From assembly GCF_006149045.1 (NCBI RefSeq), contig NZ_VBSN01000025.1:22087-86086 (forward strand): a stretch of DNA of 64,000 nt, given 5' to 3'. The translations under genes were made by a program, and so were the position numbers. Shown piece by piece: positions 27,764 through 36,913 of this stretch. The notes under the pieces are model-generated. The model saw nothing but the letters and a program-made list of their open reading frames with translations. It had not been told where the DNA came from and made no database searches. This DNA comes from Dyadobacter flavalbus. Lineage in GTDB: Bacteria; Bacteroidota; Bacteroidia; Cytophagales; Spirosomataceae. Numbering within the stretch: position 1 is the stretch's first letter; every line of letters starts with the position of its first letter.

Positions 27764-28159
27764 TTAACTGAGCGGCGGATGAAAAATATCATCAACGGCT
27801 ACGCGGGGCGTAAAAGGAGAAGTATAAGTAAAAAGCGGAACCGAAGTCATTTCATTAGAAACAGTCGGCTGTGCAAAACGGAAACAAATCCGCTGATCCA
27901 TCACATGATCGAGCAGGCGCGCCATATAATTTTTTTCAGCCTGCCGTTTTTCCTGTTCTTCCAGCGAAGCAATGCGTTTTGCAAGATAACATTTGCCGTC
28001 ACAGTGCATTTGCGGCCGTGTTCTGTTTTCGCAAAGATTGGCCACAATGTATTCCCGGCGAATTTCAAAATCCAGATACAATAGCGGGATCACCCATACT
28101 TTCACAAGCATAAGGCTCAGCAGGCTGAGAGATATCCATTGTTTCGCGGATTTGTTCAC
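27764..28159 (-). CDS. Small Cys-rich membrane protein of the copper operon
   Basis: The protein of about 131 residues has an N-terminal membrane helix ('WISLSLLSLMLVKVWVIPLLYLDF'). A conserved-looking block 'YIVANLCENRTRPQMHCDGKCYLAKRIA' follows with three cysteines. The tail ends in FHPP ('DDIFHPPLS'). Similar small proteins with a C-x-G-x-C-Y motif and terminal HPP sit in Bacteroidota copper/TonB loci, but their role is unknown. It lies 114 nt upstream of the MbnP gene on the same strand. Start choice is uncertain: GTG at 28159 fits a helix near the N-terminus; a TTG at 28225 would add 22 residues. Confidence 0.55.
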   Translation of the reverse strand: MNKSAKQWISLSLLSLMLVKVWVIPLLYLDFEIRREYIVANLCENRTRPQMHCDGKCYLAKRIASLEEQEKRQAEKNYMARLLDHVMDQRICFRFAQPTVSNEMTSVPLFTYTSPFTPRVAVDDIFHPPLS

Positions 28160-28547
28160 AGTAACAGTAACGTTCGGACAGGAGATATTATGATGCTCCG
28201 GAATGTAAATGTAGTCAGCAAGCAACAGAATGGTTTTAAGGCAGCAAAATTTTATAAATATTTATACGCTCCGGCCGTCGGGAAAATCCTGTTTAATGTT
28301 TCTGAAGCAGTTGTCTGTACTGAATCAAAAGACATTTCTGTCACCGGACCGGGCTTTCGGACACATGACATTTTATAGTTTTTAGAATTAGTGTAATGTA
28401 GAAAAGGTTTGATCATGCCTAAAGAGTAATTTTCCTATATTTGCCTAATAAACAATAAGGGTATGCTTACTCCGTTTATTTTCAAAGTTGTTTTAAAAAG
28501 AAATAACCGCTGATTCATTAGCTAAACCATTCACTTTTACATTTAAT
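28160..28547. other. Divergent intergenic region with exbB promoter
   Basis: No gene is seen. TATATTTG at 28436-28443 matches the Bacteroidota -7 element. A TTTG lies 24 nt upstream of it (spacing a little long). It is about 105 nt before the exbB ATG. The part facing the copper operon (28160-28300) shows no recognisable element. Confidence 0.5.
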
Positions 28548-29228
28548 ATGATGCTTCTGCAAGCACTTACTGACTCTACTTTGGCTGCACCTGTTGCTGA
28601 CCAGGGCCTTTCTGTTATAGATCTTCTCGCAAAGGGAGGCTGGGTAATGTTACCGCTCGGACTGTTATTTCTGGCAACTCTTTTTCTGATTATCGAGCGT
28701 TTTCTGGGAATCGGTTCCAACGGAAAGGTAGAACATCAATTTGTTGACAATGTAAAAGATTTTATCCAGCAGGGAAATCTGAAGTCTGCCGAATCTTTAT
28801 GCCGTAACCAGCGCAATGCTACGGGCCGGATTCTGGAACGTGCCATCGGCCGGATCGGATACCCGATCAAAGATATCGAGACTACAATTGAGAACGCAAG
28901 CCAGATTGAAATCCAGCGTATGGAAGGAAACCTGCCGTATCTTGGTGTTATTGCAGGTATTGCGCCCATGCTTGGTTTCGTAGGTACCATTTCCGGTATT
29001 ATCCGTATTTTCTATGATATTTCGATTTCCAATGACTTCAATATCAGTACCATTGCCGGCGGTATGTACGAAAAGATGATTACTTCCGGTTCCGGTCTGA
29101 TCATTGGTCTGATTGCTTATGCAGGCTATCACTTGCTGAACATGAAAATCGACCGTTTTGCGCTGAGACTTCAAATGGCTGCCTCTGATTTTCTGGACGT
29201 ACTGCAGAAGCCGGTGGCTGCAAAGTAA
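28548..29228 (+). CDS. exbB: ExbB/TolQ/MotA-type proton channel protein
   Basis: This 226-residue protein has three membrane helices: residues 30-48 ('GWVMLPLGLLFLATLFLII'), about 128-150 ('LPYLGVIAGIAPMLGFVGTISGII') and about 175-200 ('GGMYEKMITSGSGLIIGLIAYAGYHLL'). The helix with 'GTISGII' and the following 'SGSGLIIGL' are the channel segments of ExbB/TolQ. With ExbD it turns proton flow into work for TonB at the outer membrane, for example for siderophore, copper or glycan receptors. exbD follows 116 nt later. A tandem ATG (28548, 28551) makes the exact start ambiguous by one codon. Confidence 0.92.
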   Translation: MMLLQALTDSTLAAPVADQGLSVIDLLAKGGWVMLPLGLLFLATLFLIIERFLGIGSNGKVEHQFVDNVKDFIQQGNLKSAESLCRNQRNATGRILERAIGRIGYPIKDIETTIENASQIEIQRMEGNLPYLGVIAGIAPMLGFVGTISGIIRIFYDISISNDFNISTIAGGMYEKMITSGSGLIIGLIAYAGYHLLNMKIDRFALRLQMAASDFLDVLQKPVAAK

Positions 29229-29344
29229 TTAATATCAGTTGTGCCGGGTGAAACTCAGATCCGGAGCATTGGCGGGATCCTGACTTTATCGTTACCCGTT
29301 TTTCTGCACGGCACGACTACTTACCCAAATTCATTCTTTATCCT

Positions 29345-29737
29345 ATGAAAATACGTCGGAAGAGCCGGTTTGCGCCTGAAGTGTTTACGCACTCACTCAA
29401 CGATATCATGTTTTTCCTGCTGCTGTTCTTTCTGATTATCTCCACGATGTCCAATCCGAACGTAATCAAGCTGATGCTGCCAAAAGCCTCCGCCACGCAG
29501 CAGATGTACAAAAAGCAGATTACACTGTCAGTGGACGAAAATAAAGGTTATTTTATTGACAAGGAACCCATTCCATTCGACCGCCTTGAAGCGGAACTTC
29601 AGAATATATTTGCCAATGTGGAAGAACGTACGGTTGTGCTGCGAGTGGATAAAAACCTCGCTGTTCAGGACCTTGTGGATGTGCTTGAGCTTGGCGCCAA
29701 AAACGATATTAAAATGGTAATGGCAACGGCCAAGTAA
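29345..29737 (+). CDS. exbD: ExbD/TolR-type biopolymer transport protein
   Basis: This 130-residue protein has one membrane helix near residues 20-36 ('MFFLLLFFLIISTMS'), with the conserved Asp just before it in 'HSLNDIMFFLL', the proton-carrying residue of this family. A small periplasmic domain follows ('VVLRVDKNLAVQDLVDVLELGAKNDIKMVMAT'). It partners with ExbB. No TonB gene is in the window. A strong terminator follows. Confidence 0.92.
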   Translation: MKIRRKSRFAPEVFTHSLNDIMFFLLLFFLIISTMSNPNVIKLMLPKASATQQMYKKQITLSVDENKGYFIDKEPIPFDRLEAELQNIFANVEERTVVLRVDKNLAVQDLVDVLELGAKNDIKMVMATAK

Positions 29738-29777
29738 TTGGTTTTGGTGAGAAGTTGTTAGTGAGAAGTAAAATGTG

Positions 29778-29815
29778 AAAAGCGCCCTGAAATCTGGAAA
29801 TTTCAGGGCGCTTTT
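29778..29815 (+). terminator. Terminator of exbBD
   Basis: A 16-bp perfect stem (29778-29793 with 29800-29815) with a 6-nt loop. The 3' arm ends in TTTT. The gene stop is 41 nt upstream. Confidence 0.85.
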
Positions 29816-29912
29816 CTTATATCAGGTTGTTGCCTGAAATTGGTTGTAACAATCCGTTTTTATTCTTTAGAGGCTAAAAGCTAACCGCCAATAGCCAATA
29901 GCTGAAAGCTCT

Positions 29913-30938
29913 TCATCTTTGCGCGCTCTGATATATTTTCTCCACAATTGCCTGTAAAATCGCGCCTTGTTCTGCATTACATATATTACTTGCTTTTCCT
30001 TTACACGCATCCAGAAAAGCAGTTGTATTGGCAAGCTGGATATCGGTTTCCTGCAAATGCGGAAATTCAATATTCGCAAGTTCACCTGCTATTTCAGTAT
30101 ACATCGAAAACGGGTTCAGAACTGCTCCGGCCAAAGTGCCGAATACCTGCAGATTTACGTTTTTTTCAGATTTTGTATTTAATGCAAAGGTCGTAGAAAG
30201 CATGATGCTGACATTATCCGGAAAAGACAAATGCGCAAAACAAGCGTCTTCTACTTCAAAACTTTCGGCATTCCAGTTTCCCATCAGGCCTTTTCCGCCG
30301 GCCTTTCCGATGAAATCATACGTATTGGCTGTAATTCTGTCCGGCATCCTGTAATCCAGAAGACCCAGCGCAAGATCCAGAATGTGAACGCCGAGATCCA
30401 TTAACGCGCCTCCGCCCTGAATTTCTTTATTCGTAAAATTTCCCCATCCCGGAATTCCCCTTCGACGTACAAAATCCGCTTTGATATGATAAATTTCACC
30501 GAGCTGTCCGCTTTCCAGGCATTTTTTCAGCAGTGTATATTCCTGCGTCTGACGAAGTTGTAAGTTGTAGGCCAGTACTTTCCCTTTCATTTTTGCAAAA
30601 TCTGCCATTTCTCTGGCTTGTGCGGCCGTAATGGCCGGCGGCTTTTCGCATAACACATGACAGCCGTTTTCCAGCGCCTGCATCGTAAAAGGATAATGTA
30701 AATGGTTGGCCGTGCAATTGATGATCAGATCCGGCTTATTCTGGCTGCCAAACATTTCCTCCGCATGATCATAAGCAAAAGGAATTTGATGTTTGTCGGC
30801 AAGAGCCTTCGCTTTTTGCAGATCACGGCTGCATACGGCGGTAACTTCCACTTGATCGGAAAGGTTTTTCAATGCCGGAATATGGTTCTGATCCGCAATA
30901 TGGCCGCCGCCAATAATGGCTGCTTTAAGAATTGACAT
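29913..30938 (-). CDS. Gfo/Idh/MocA-family oxidoreductase
   Basis: This 341-residue protein starts at the ATG at 30938 because it directly precedes the dinucleotide loop 'AAIIGGGHIADQNHIPAL'. The family EKP motif is present in 'HVLCEKPPAITAAQAREM' at about residues 92-106. The C-terminal alpha/beta domain includes 'GGGALMDLGVHILDLALGLL' with the conserved Asp/His pair. These enzymes oxidise or reduce sugars, inositols or related compounds with NAD(P). The substrate is unknown. It is transcribed alone. Confidence 0.9.
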   Translation of the reverse strand: MSILKAAIIGGGHIADQNHIPALKNLSDQVEVTAVCSRDLQKAKALADKHQIPFAYDHAEEMFGSQNKPDLIINCTANHLHYPFTMQALENGCHVLCEKPPAITAAQAREMADFAKMKGKVLAYNLQLRQTQEYTLLKKCLESGQLGEIYHIKADFVRRRGIPGWGNFTNKEIQGGGALMDLGVHILDLALGLLDYRMPDRITANTYDFIGKAGGKGLMGNWNAESFEVEDACFAHLSFPDNVSIMLSTTFALNTKSEKNVNLQVFGTLAGAVLNPFSMYTEIAGELANIEFPHLQETDIQLANTTAFLDACKGKASNICNAEQGAILQAIVEKIYQSAQR

Positions 30939-31101
30939 GCAGTTTGGTTCAGGATTGGTTGTACTTGCAAAGCTATCAAAACATTCTGCTTTCCAGGTCC
31001 AAATGCAGAAATGATACAAGCAACCGCTTTTGATTTTCTGTTATTACGGAAAAAAGCTTTTTCGGCCTTTCTTGTCAAATGCATAGAACCGTTTATTAAA
31101 A

Positions 31102-31134
31102 ACAAAGGCAGCAGGGAAATTTCCCTGCTGCCTT
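31102..31134 (-). terminator. Terminator of pyruvate kinase gene
   Basis: A 26-30 bp perfect palindrome is centred at 31119/31120 (GGCAGCAGGGAAA with TTTCCCTGCTGCC). On the minus strand it is followed by TTTGTTTTTA. It lies about 25 nt after the pyk stop. Confidence 0.85.
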
Positions 31135-31159
31135 CAATAACTATATTATGCTGACTTGC

Positions 31160-32599
31160 TTATTCCACTACGCTCAGCTTTACCGTATTGGTTTTCCGCT
31201 GTCTGGAAACCGGCATGCTGAGGGTGTTAATAAAGACATCCCCTTTTTGCAGATCGCCTTTTTCAAGCAGGAACTGCTTGATGTCTTCAATCAGATCATC
31301 CGTCGAAACATCCTGATCGCGGTCGTAGTAATAAACTTTTGTTCCCCAGTATAATGCAAGCTGATTCATCAACATCTTGTTGGACGTAAAAATCAGCAGG
31401 CTTGCCTTCGGGCGGTGATGCGACAACCGGAAAGAAGTGTATCCTGAACGTGTAATTCCGATGATTGCCGTTGCCTGCGTGTCGCGCGCCAGACGGCATG
31501 CGCTCATAACCACATTGTCATTCAGCTTGTTCACACCGGAATTTTCATTTACAAAAGCATGATGCTTGAAATAAATGCTGTTAGTCGATGCTTCCACTTT
31601 TTCAATGGTGCGCGTCATGCTTTCAACGGCAAGCTGCGGATATTTTCCGGAAGCTGTTTCCGCGCTCAGCATCACTGCATCGGCACCGTCCAGTACGGAA
31701 TTGGCAACGTCGTTAAGCTCTGCACGGGTTGCACGCGGGCTCTCGATCATACTTTCCAGCATCTGCGTAGCCACGATAACCGGTTTTCCGGCTTTATTGC
31801 ATTTGTCAACGATCATTTTCTGGATCATCGGCACTTCCTCGGCCGGAAGCTCCACGCCAAGGTCACCGCGGGCAACCATAATGGCATCCGTAGCTTCAAT
31901 GATTTCGTCGATATTCAGAATTGCTTCCGGTTTTTCGATTTTTGCTACAAGACGGGCTGTTTTGCCTTTATTGGCAATGTATTCCTTTACTTTAAGCAGC
32001 TCGGCAGCCGTGCGTACGAATGACAATGCCACCCATTCCACATTATTTTCGAGGCCAAAGTCCAGGTCTTCGTAATCTTTTGTCGTTACAGAAGGCATGG
32101 AAACCTTGGTATTCGGCAGGTTTACACCTTTTTTTGATTTAAGATAACCGCCGTAAATAACTTCGGTAATTACATCGGTACCGTCAATGCCTGTAACGAG
32201 TACTTCCAGCTTTCCGTCATCCATCAGAATGCGGTCGCCGATTTTCACGTCGTTGTACATTCCGTCGTAAGGCGTACTTACTTTTTCGGCAGTACCAAGA
32301 ACCTCGGTATTGGAAAGAATTAATTTTTTACCTGTTTCAATTAAAACGCCATCCTTTTCAGCTACCAATCCGATACGGATTTTAGGACCTTGCAAATCCT
32401 GTAAAATGGCGAGGTTCAATCCGTACTCTTCATTGATTTCCCGAATGGTATTAAGTCTTAAAAGGTGATCAGCGTGAGTACCGTGCGAAAAATTAAGACG
32501 AAATACGTTTACCCCGGCTTTTGCCAATGCATACAATGTTTCTTTTGATTCCGAGGCCGGCCCTACGGTAGCAACAATTCTGGTTTTTTTTGAAGACAT
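31160..32599 (-). CDS. pyk: Pyruvate kinase
   Basis: This 479-residue protein has the N-terminal 'KTRIVATVGPAS' start, 'LNFSHGTHADH' with the phosphate-binding Arg/Asn/Ser set, 'DLQGPKIRIG', the catalytic Lys in 'VAKIEKPEAI', and the metal/substrate segment 'IMVARGDLGVELP'. The C-terminal allosteric domain is present. It makes pyruvate and ATP from PEP and ADP in glycolysis. priA lies 25 nt upstream, so the two may be co-transcribed. Confidence 0.96.
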   Translation of the reverse strand: MSSKKTRIVATVGPASESKETLYALAKAGVNVFRLNFSHGTHADHLLRLNTIREINEEYGLNLAILQDLQGPKIRIGLVAEKDGVLIETGKKLILSNTEVLGTAEKVSTPYDGMYNDVKIGDRILMDDGKLEVLVTGIDGTDVITEVIYGGYLKSKKGVNLPNTKVSMPSVTTKDYEDLDFGLENNVEWVALSFVRTAAELLKVKEYIANKGKTARLVAKIEKPEAILNIDEIIEATDAIMVARGDLGVELPAEEVPMIQKMIVDKCNKAGKPVIVATQMLESMIESPRATRAELNDVANSVLDGADAVMLSAETASGKYPQLAVESMTRTIEKVEASTNSIYFKHHAFVNENSGVNKLNDNVVMSACRLARDTQATAIIGITRSGYTSFRLSHHRPKASLLIFTSNKMLMNQLALYWGTKVYYYDRDQDVSTDDLIEDIKQFLLEKGDLQKGDVFINTLSMPVSRQRKTNTVKLSVVE

Positions 32600-32624
32600 A
32601 GACTAATATGCAGTATGAATGATT

Positions 32625-35120
32625 TTATAAACAATCCACATCAATGATGACCTGGATGCTTTTTAGCGTCTTATCGGTTAATACATCAATTACCTTTTCT
32701 TGAATAAATGACTTTACCGCCTTAAAATTAATCTTTTCTCGCTCAAGTTTAATGAGAATATCGAACAAAAACTGATTTCTTACTCTTTCCACCAGCGGAG
32801 GCTGCGGTCCAAGAACCCTGCTTGTACCTAATTCTGCCGTTAATTTTTCCGCCAGTATTTTGGCAGCCTTGTTCGAAACCGGTTCGTCCGGATGCTTTAC
32901 GGTAACTTTTATCAGACGTGTGAAAGGCGGATAGTTGAATTTTTCCCTTTCGGCAATTTCGGCTTCATACATGCCAATGTAATCATTTGTAATGATCCTT
33001 TCCAGCAGCTTTTGTGCGGGATTTGCCGTTTGTATCAGTACTTTCCCGGGCTTTTCTGCACGCCTTCCCGCGCGCCCGCTTACTTGGGTCAGCATCTGAA
33101 AAGCACGTTCGGAGGCGCGAAACTCGGGGAAATGAATAATGCGGTCTGCATCAAAAATCCCGACCATACTCACATTGTCAAAATCGAGGCCCTTGCTCAC
33201 CATTTGCGTTCCAACCAGAATATCAATGCCGCCATCTTCAAATTCCTGGATGATCTGCTGATAGGCATTTTTTGCGCGTGTCGTATCCAGATCCATTCGC
33301 TGTACGCGTGCCTGCGGAAACATCAGATTGATTTCATCTTCGATTTTCTCGGTTCCGTAACCCATCGTTTTCACCTTCGTCGAGCCGCAGTTCGGGCAGG
33401 TTCTCGGAACTTCTTCCTTATGGCCGCAGTAATGGCACCTGAGCTCGCCGACCCGCATATGATACGTAAGGCTCACGTCACAATTGGCACATTCCGAAAT
33501 CCAGTGACATTCCTCGCATTGCAGATAAGGCGAATAGCCGCGCCGGTTCTGAAAAAGGATCGTCTGTTCTTTATTCTTAAGATTATGTTCCAGGTTTTCC
33601 AGCAAAACAGACGAAAATTCATTTTTCATCTTGCGCTGCTTTTTTTCCTTCTTTATATCAATCAGCTCAAAAGTCGGCAGCGCTGCATTTCCGAAGCGCT
33701 GCGTCATTTCGACAAGACCGTAACGGCCGTTTTTGGCATGATAATAACTTTCCAGCGAAGGCGTGGCGGAACCGAGCAATACTTTGCCTTTGTGCATGTA
33801 AGACATAATCACGGCGACATCGCGTGCATTGTAGCGTGGAGCCGGCTCATGCTGCTTGTAAGAAGTTTCATGTTCTTCATCCACAATGATCAAGCCGAGA
33901 TTATTGAACGGCAGGAAAATGGCCGAACGTACGCCCACGACAAACTGGAACTTTCCGTCCAGAATGCCTTTCCATACTTCCACGCGTTCATTATCCGAGA
34001 ATTTGGAATGATAAATTCCCATGACATCTCCGAAAACTTTCCGCAGCCGGATGACAATCTGTGTCGTAAGCGCAATTTCAGGAAGCAGGAACAAAACCTG
34101 CGTGCCGCTCTGCAGTGCCTGTTTGATGAGTTCGATGTAAACTTCCGTTTTTCCGCTTCCTGTAATGCCGTGCAGCAAAACCACTTCTTTTTCAGCAAAC
34201 AGCTCATGAATCTGCGCTGAGGCTTCTTTCTGTGATTCGGTCAATGTAATGACGGCGCCGTCTTTCAGCGGAATGTCTTCAAACCTTGAAACGAAAATTT
34301 CAAACTGTTCAAAGATGCCTTTCTTGATCAGTGAATTCAGGGAAGCATTGGAAATCTTGTCATCCTGCGAGAAAAAGGATTTGTCCAGCCCTTTCTGATT
34401 CAGTTCCGGATTGTTGTAAACCGGCACATGGCTCAGGTATTTGAGTACGATTTCCTGCTGCTTGGGAACTTTGTCGAGCGAAGACGTCAGTTTTACAAGC
34501 GCATCATTGTCCAGAAACGAAGCGCCCAGCCGTACTTTCCGCACCACTTTCGGTTTGTACCTTTCCTTTACTTCTTCAAAAAGGATAATGGCGCGTTTCC
34601 CGACAAGTGACTTGATAACCGAAGTGATATTGGACTTGGCAATAAGCCGCTCCACTTCTTCATAGGAAAGCGTCTGGTGTTTTTTTATTTCTTCCAGAAT
34701 CAGCTTTTCCTGCTCGGTAAGCAGTTCTTCATAGTCAAATTCCGGGTTCAGCTGAATCCGGGACTGACTTGTAATTTTAAGTCCGGCGGGCAACGCGACA
34801 TTCAGTACTTCGCCGATATTGCACAGATAATATTCCGCCACCCATTTGAAAAGTTCAAGCTGGCGGGCAGTTACAATCGGCTGTTCGTCGAGTAGTTCAA
34901 GAATGTATTTGGCCTGGTATTTAACCGGAGGATTTGTATGAATGTTGGCGATTACGGCTGTAATAACGCGTTTTTTGCCAAACTGCACGATAACCCGTGC
35001 GCCTACTTTAATCAGTTCGCTCATTTCCCTCGGTACTCTGTAAGTGAACAAAGAAGGGATCGGGACCGGTAAAATCAGATCGGCAAATAAGGTAGTTTCT
35101 TCCTCAAAAAAGGAGGTCAT
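32625..35120 (-). CDS. priA: Primosomal protein N' (replication restart helicase PriA)
   Basis: This 831-residue protein has a PriA N-terminal 3'-DNA-binding domain ('FADLILPVPIPSLFTYRVP'). It has helicase motif I 'GITGSGKTEVYIELI', motif II 'IVDEEHETSYKQ', 'SATPSLESY' (motif III) and a zinc-binding insert with paired cysteines (CEEC, CANC, CHYC, CPNC). Motifs V/VI lie in 'GTQMVSKGLDFDNV' and 'QVSGRAGR'. It restarts stalled replication forks. The ATG at 35120 is preferred over a TTG 15 nt upstream. Confidence 0.96.
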   Translation of the reverse strand: MTSFFEEETTLFADLILPVPIPSLFTYRVPREMSELIKVGARVIVQFGKKRVITAVIANIHTNPPVKYQAKYILELLDEQPIVTARQLELFKWVAEYYLCNIGEVLNVALPAGLKITSQSRIQLNPEFDYEELLTEQEKLILEEIKKHQTLSYEEVERLIAKSNITSVIKSLVGKRAIILFEEVKERYKPKVVRKVRLGASFLDNDALVKLTSSLDKVPKQQEIVLKYLSHVPVYNNPELNQKGLDKSFFSQDDKISNASLNSLIKKGIFEQFEIFVSRFEDIPLKDGAVITLTESQKEASAQIHELFAEKEVVLLHGITGSGKTEVYIELIKQALQSGTQVLFLLPEIALTTQIVIRLRKVFGDVMGIYHSKFSDNERVEVWKGILDGKFQFVVGVRSAIFLPFNNLGLIIVDEEHETSYKQHEPAPRYNARDVAVIMSYMHKGKVLLGSATPSLESYYHAKNGRYGLVEMTQRFGNAALPTFELIDIKKEKKQRKMKNEFSSVLLENLEHNLKNKEQTILFQNRRGYSPYLQCEECHWISECANCDVSLTYHMRVGELRCHYCGHKEEVPRTCPNCGSTKVKTMGYGTEKIEDEINLMFPQARVQRMDLDTTRAKNAYQQIIQEFEDGGIDILVGTQMVSKGLDFDNVSMVGIFDADRIIHFPEFRASERAFQMLTQVSGRAGRRAEKPGKVLIQTANPAQKLLERIITNDYIGMYEAEIAEREKFNYPPFTRLIKVTVKHPDEPVSNKAAKILAEKLTAELGTSRVLGPQPPLVERVRNQFLFDILIKLEREKINFKAVKSFIQEKVIDVLTDKTLKSIQVIIDVDCL

Positions 35121-35185
35121 TGGAAGCTGGGGCAAAATGTCTTTAAATCAAATTTACAACTTAGAATCGGGAAAACCGCATAAAA

Positions 35186-35788
35186 TCATGCGATCACATC
35201 AATGTCAAGAATTGGTGCATTTTCCCAGTTTATCATGGCATTGAAAAGCTTTATATGACTGAATCCGGAAATATTTTCTTCTCTGATTTCAGCTTCTTGT
35301 ATCATTCCGTTGTCCAGCAAAAATGCACGCTGGGTGCCTTGCAGCAACGGAGCGGCAGGCGTAAGCCATTTTTCTCCATCATAAAAAGCCGTATTGCAAA
35401 AACACGAATCCGTAACCATTTTGTTTTTGATAATCAGGATTTCGTCGGCATTACCGCGCTGTGCAAAAAGCATGTTCAGTTCCGTCCGGTCATCATATTT
35501 GAAAGCATAATCAACAGTATCATGATAAACGCGCTGGATTTTCCTTATTGTACGCGGCGCATACAATTCCCATTTGATATGATCAATTTCGTTTTCATAG
35601 GCAAGCCGGCATTTATGCATTTCATTTCCCAGCGAATCCGGAATGGCAATCAAGTCTGTCAGGTTCCAGTAATCCGTAAAGCCCCATAGTTCCCGGCGCG
35701 TTTTGTTCAGCCGTGCTTCATGATAAGAATGGTTTTTCAGAATCCGGTTTTCAACGCAGATGGTTTCAAAGCATAGTTTGCGCGACAT
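35186..35788 (-). CDS. pabC: Aminotransferase class IV, probable aminodeoxychorismate lyase
   Basis: This 200-residue PLP fold-type IV protein begins 'MSRKLCFETICVENRILKNHSYHEARLNKTR', the N-terminal pattern of PabC-like proteins in Bacteroidota. The internal-aldimine Lys is probably in 'VDYAFKYDDRTEL'. The predicted reaction turns 4-amino-4-deoxychorismate into p-aminobenzoate plus pyruvate (folate pathway). The ATG at 35788 overlaps the end of the upstream PabB-like gene by 23 nt, which indicates translational coupling. At about 200 residues it is shorter than the classical 270-residue PabC. Confidence 0.82.
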   Translation of the reverse strand: MSRKLCFETICVENRILKNHSYHEARLNKTRRELWGFTDYWNLTDLIAIPDSLGNEMHKCRLAYENEIDHIKWELYAPRTIRKIQRVYHDTVDYAFKYDDRTELNMLFAQRGNADEILIIKNKMVTDSCFCNTAFYDGEKWLTPAAPLLQGTQRAFLLDNGMIQEAEIREENISGFSHIKLFNAMINWENAPILDIDVIA

Positions 35789-36770
35789 GGCTGAAAGGAA
35801 GATAAACTTTGTCAATTAATTCCTGATATTCGCTTCGGGCATTGCTGCGCGCTGTAATTCCGCCGCCGCTTTTAAATATGAGCTGTTCATTCTGGTTTTC
35901 AATAAACCGGATCATCACAGCACTTTCAAAATTTTCACCGTCAAAATAACCCATAACGCCCGTATAGTAACCTCTTTCATAACCTTCTGCATTTTTGATA
36001 ATCCGCATGGTACTCGGTTTGGGCGCGCCGGTAATGGAACCGGCCGGCAGTAATTTTAAAAGCAAATCGCCGTATTTTCCATTAAAATCATCAGGAAGAA
36101 TTCCGGCAATTTCAGAACTCACCTGCAGAAGCGTTTTATCATTTGTATATATACGGTCAATGTAACGATATTTTTCCACCCATATTTTTTGAGCAACCAT
36201 ACTCAGGTCGTTACGGATCAGGTCTACAATCGTGGCATGTTCCGCAGCTTCCTTGTAATCGGATAAAATGACGTCTTCCGCATTGGGAACCGAAGCGTCT
36301 ATCGTACCTTTCATCGGAAAGGAAGCGATCCGGTTTCCTTTTATACGCACAAAGATTTCAGGAGAAAAGCAGGCGAACTCGTTTCTAAACCACAACTTGT
36401 AAAGTGCTGTGCTGTTTTGGTAAATATCGAAGAGCGACAAACCGGTTTCTATCAGCGTAGGCAGTGAAAAATTGACAAGAAACGAATTTCCGGCTTTCAG
36501 GTTTTTTACAACAAAGTCAAACCTGGATTTGTATTCTTCAAAAGGAACCGGAAACTTTCTGAAATAAAAATCGCCGGGCAATTCTTTCTTTTCTGTAAAT
36601 GCCTGATTGGAAAAGCCGTTGAAATCGAATTGTATCTCGGCGGGATTCACGTCTTTCAATGGCCATGCAAGTGGCTTTTCTGACAGATAATCTGCAATAA
36701 ACAGAAACGGAATGCCCCGTTTTCCCCATTCATTGAGGTTTCTGGTAAAAATATTCACGGAATCTGTCAA
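35766..36770 (-). CDS. pabB: Aminodeoxychorismate synthase component I (chorismate-binding)
   Basis: The 334-residue chorismate-binding-fold protein has motifs 'FSPEIFVRIKGNRIASFPMKGTIDAS', 'EHATIVDLIRNDLSMVA' and 'LLPAGSITGAPKPSTMRII', and 'YTGVMGYFDG' near the end; these include the Mg2+ and chorismate-binding Glu and Lys residues. The N-terminal tryptophan-binding-type region of long PabB/TrpE proteins is largely missing, which is usual for short PabB forms. The pabC gene overlaps its 3' end. Start is unsure: TTG at 36770, or GTG at 36758. No pabA glutaminase gene is nearby. Confidence 0.85.
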   Translation of the reverse strand: MTDSVNIFTRNLNEWGKRGIPFLFIADYLSEKPLAWPLKDVNPAEIQFDFNGFSNQAFTEKKELPGDFYFRKFPVPFEEYKSRFDFVVKNLKAGNSFLVNFSLPTLIETGLSLFDIYQNSTALYKLWFRNEFACFSPEIFVRIKGNRIASFPMKGTIDASVPNAEDVILSDYKEAAEHATIVDLIRNDLSMVAQKIWVEKYRYIDRIYTNDKTLLQVSSEIAGILPDDFNGKYGDLLLKLLPAGSITGAPKPSTMRIIKNAEGYERGYYTGVMGYFDGENFESAVMIRFIENQNEQLIFKSGGGITARSNARSEYQELIDKVYLPFSHVAQTML

Positions 36771-36913
36771 AGAAAAAAGCTTGTGTTGATGAACATTCTA
36801 AACGGAAAGCTAATTTACAAAGTTCAGAAACCAATAACCAAAATAAGGGGTTAAATTGGAAGAGCCGGTCTAATGAAGCGAACGGCTGCAAACTGTAATT
36901 TCAAGATTAAATA

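Noticed and set aside
32892..34220. 442-codon plus-strand frame inside priA
   Set aside because: Antisense to strong PriA helicase and zinc motifs; long only because of codon bias.
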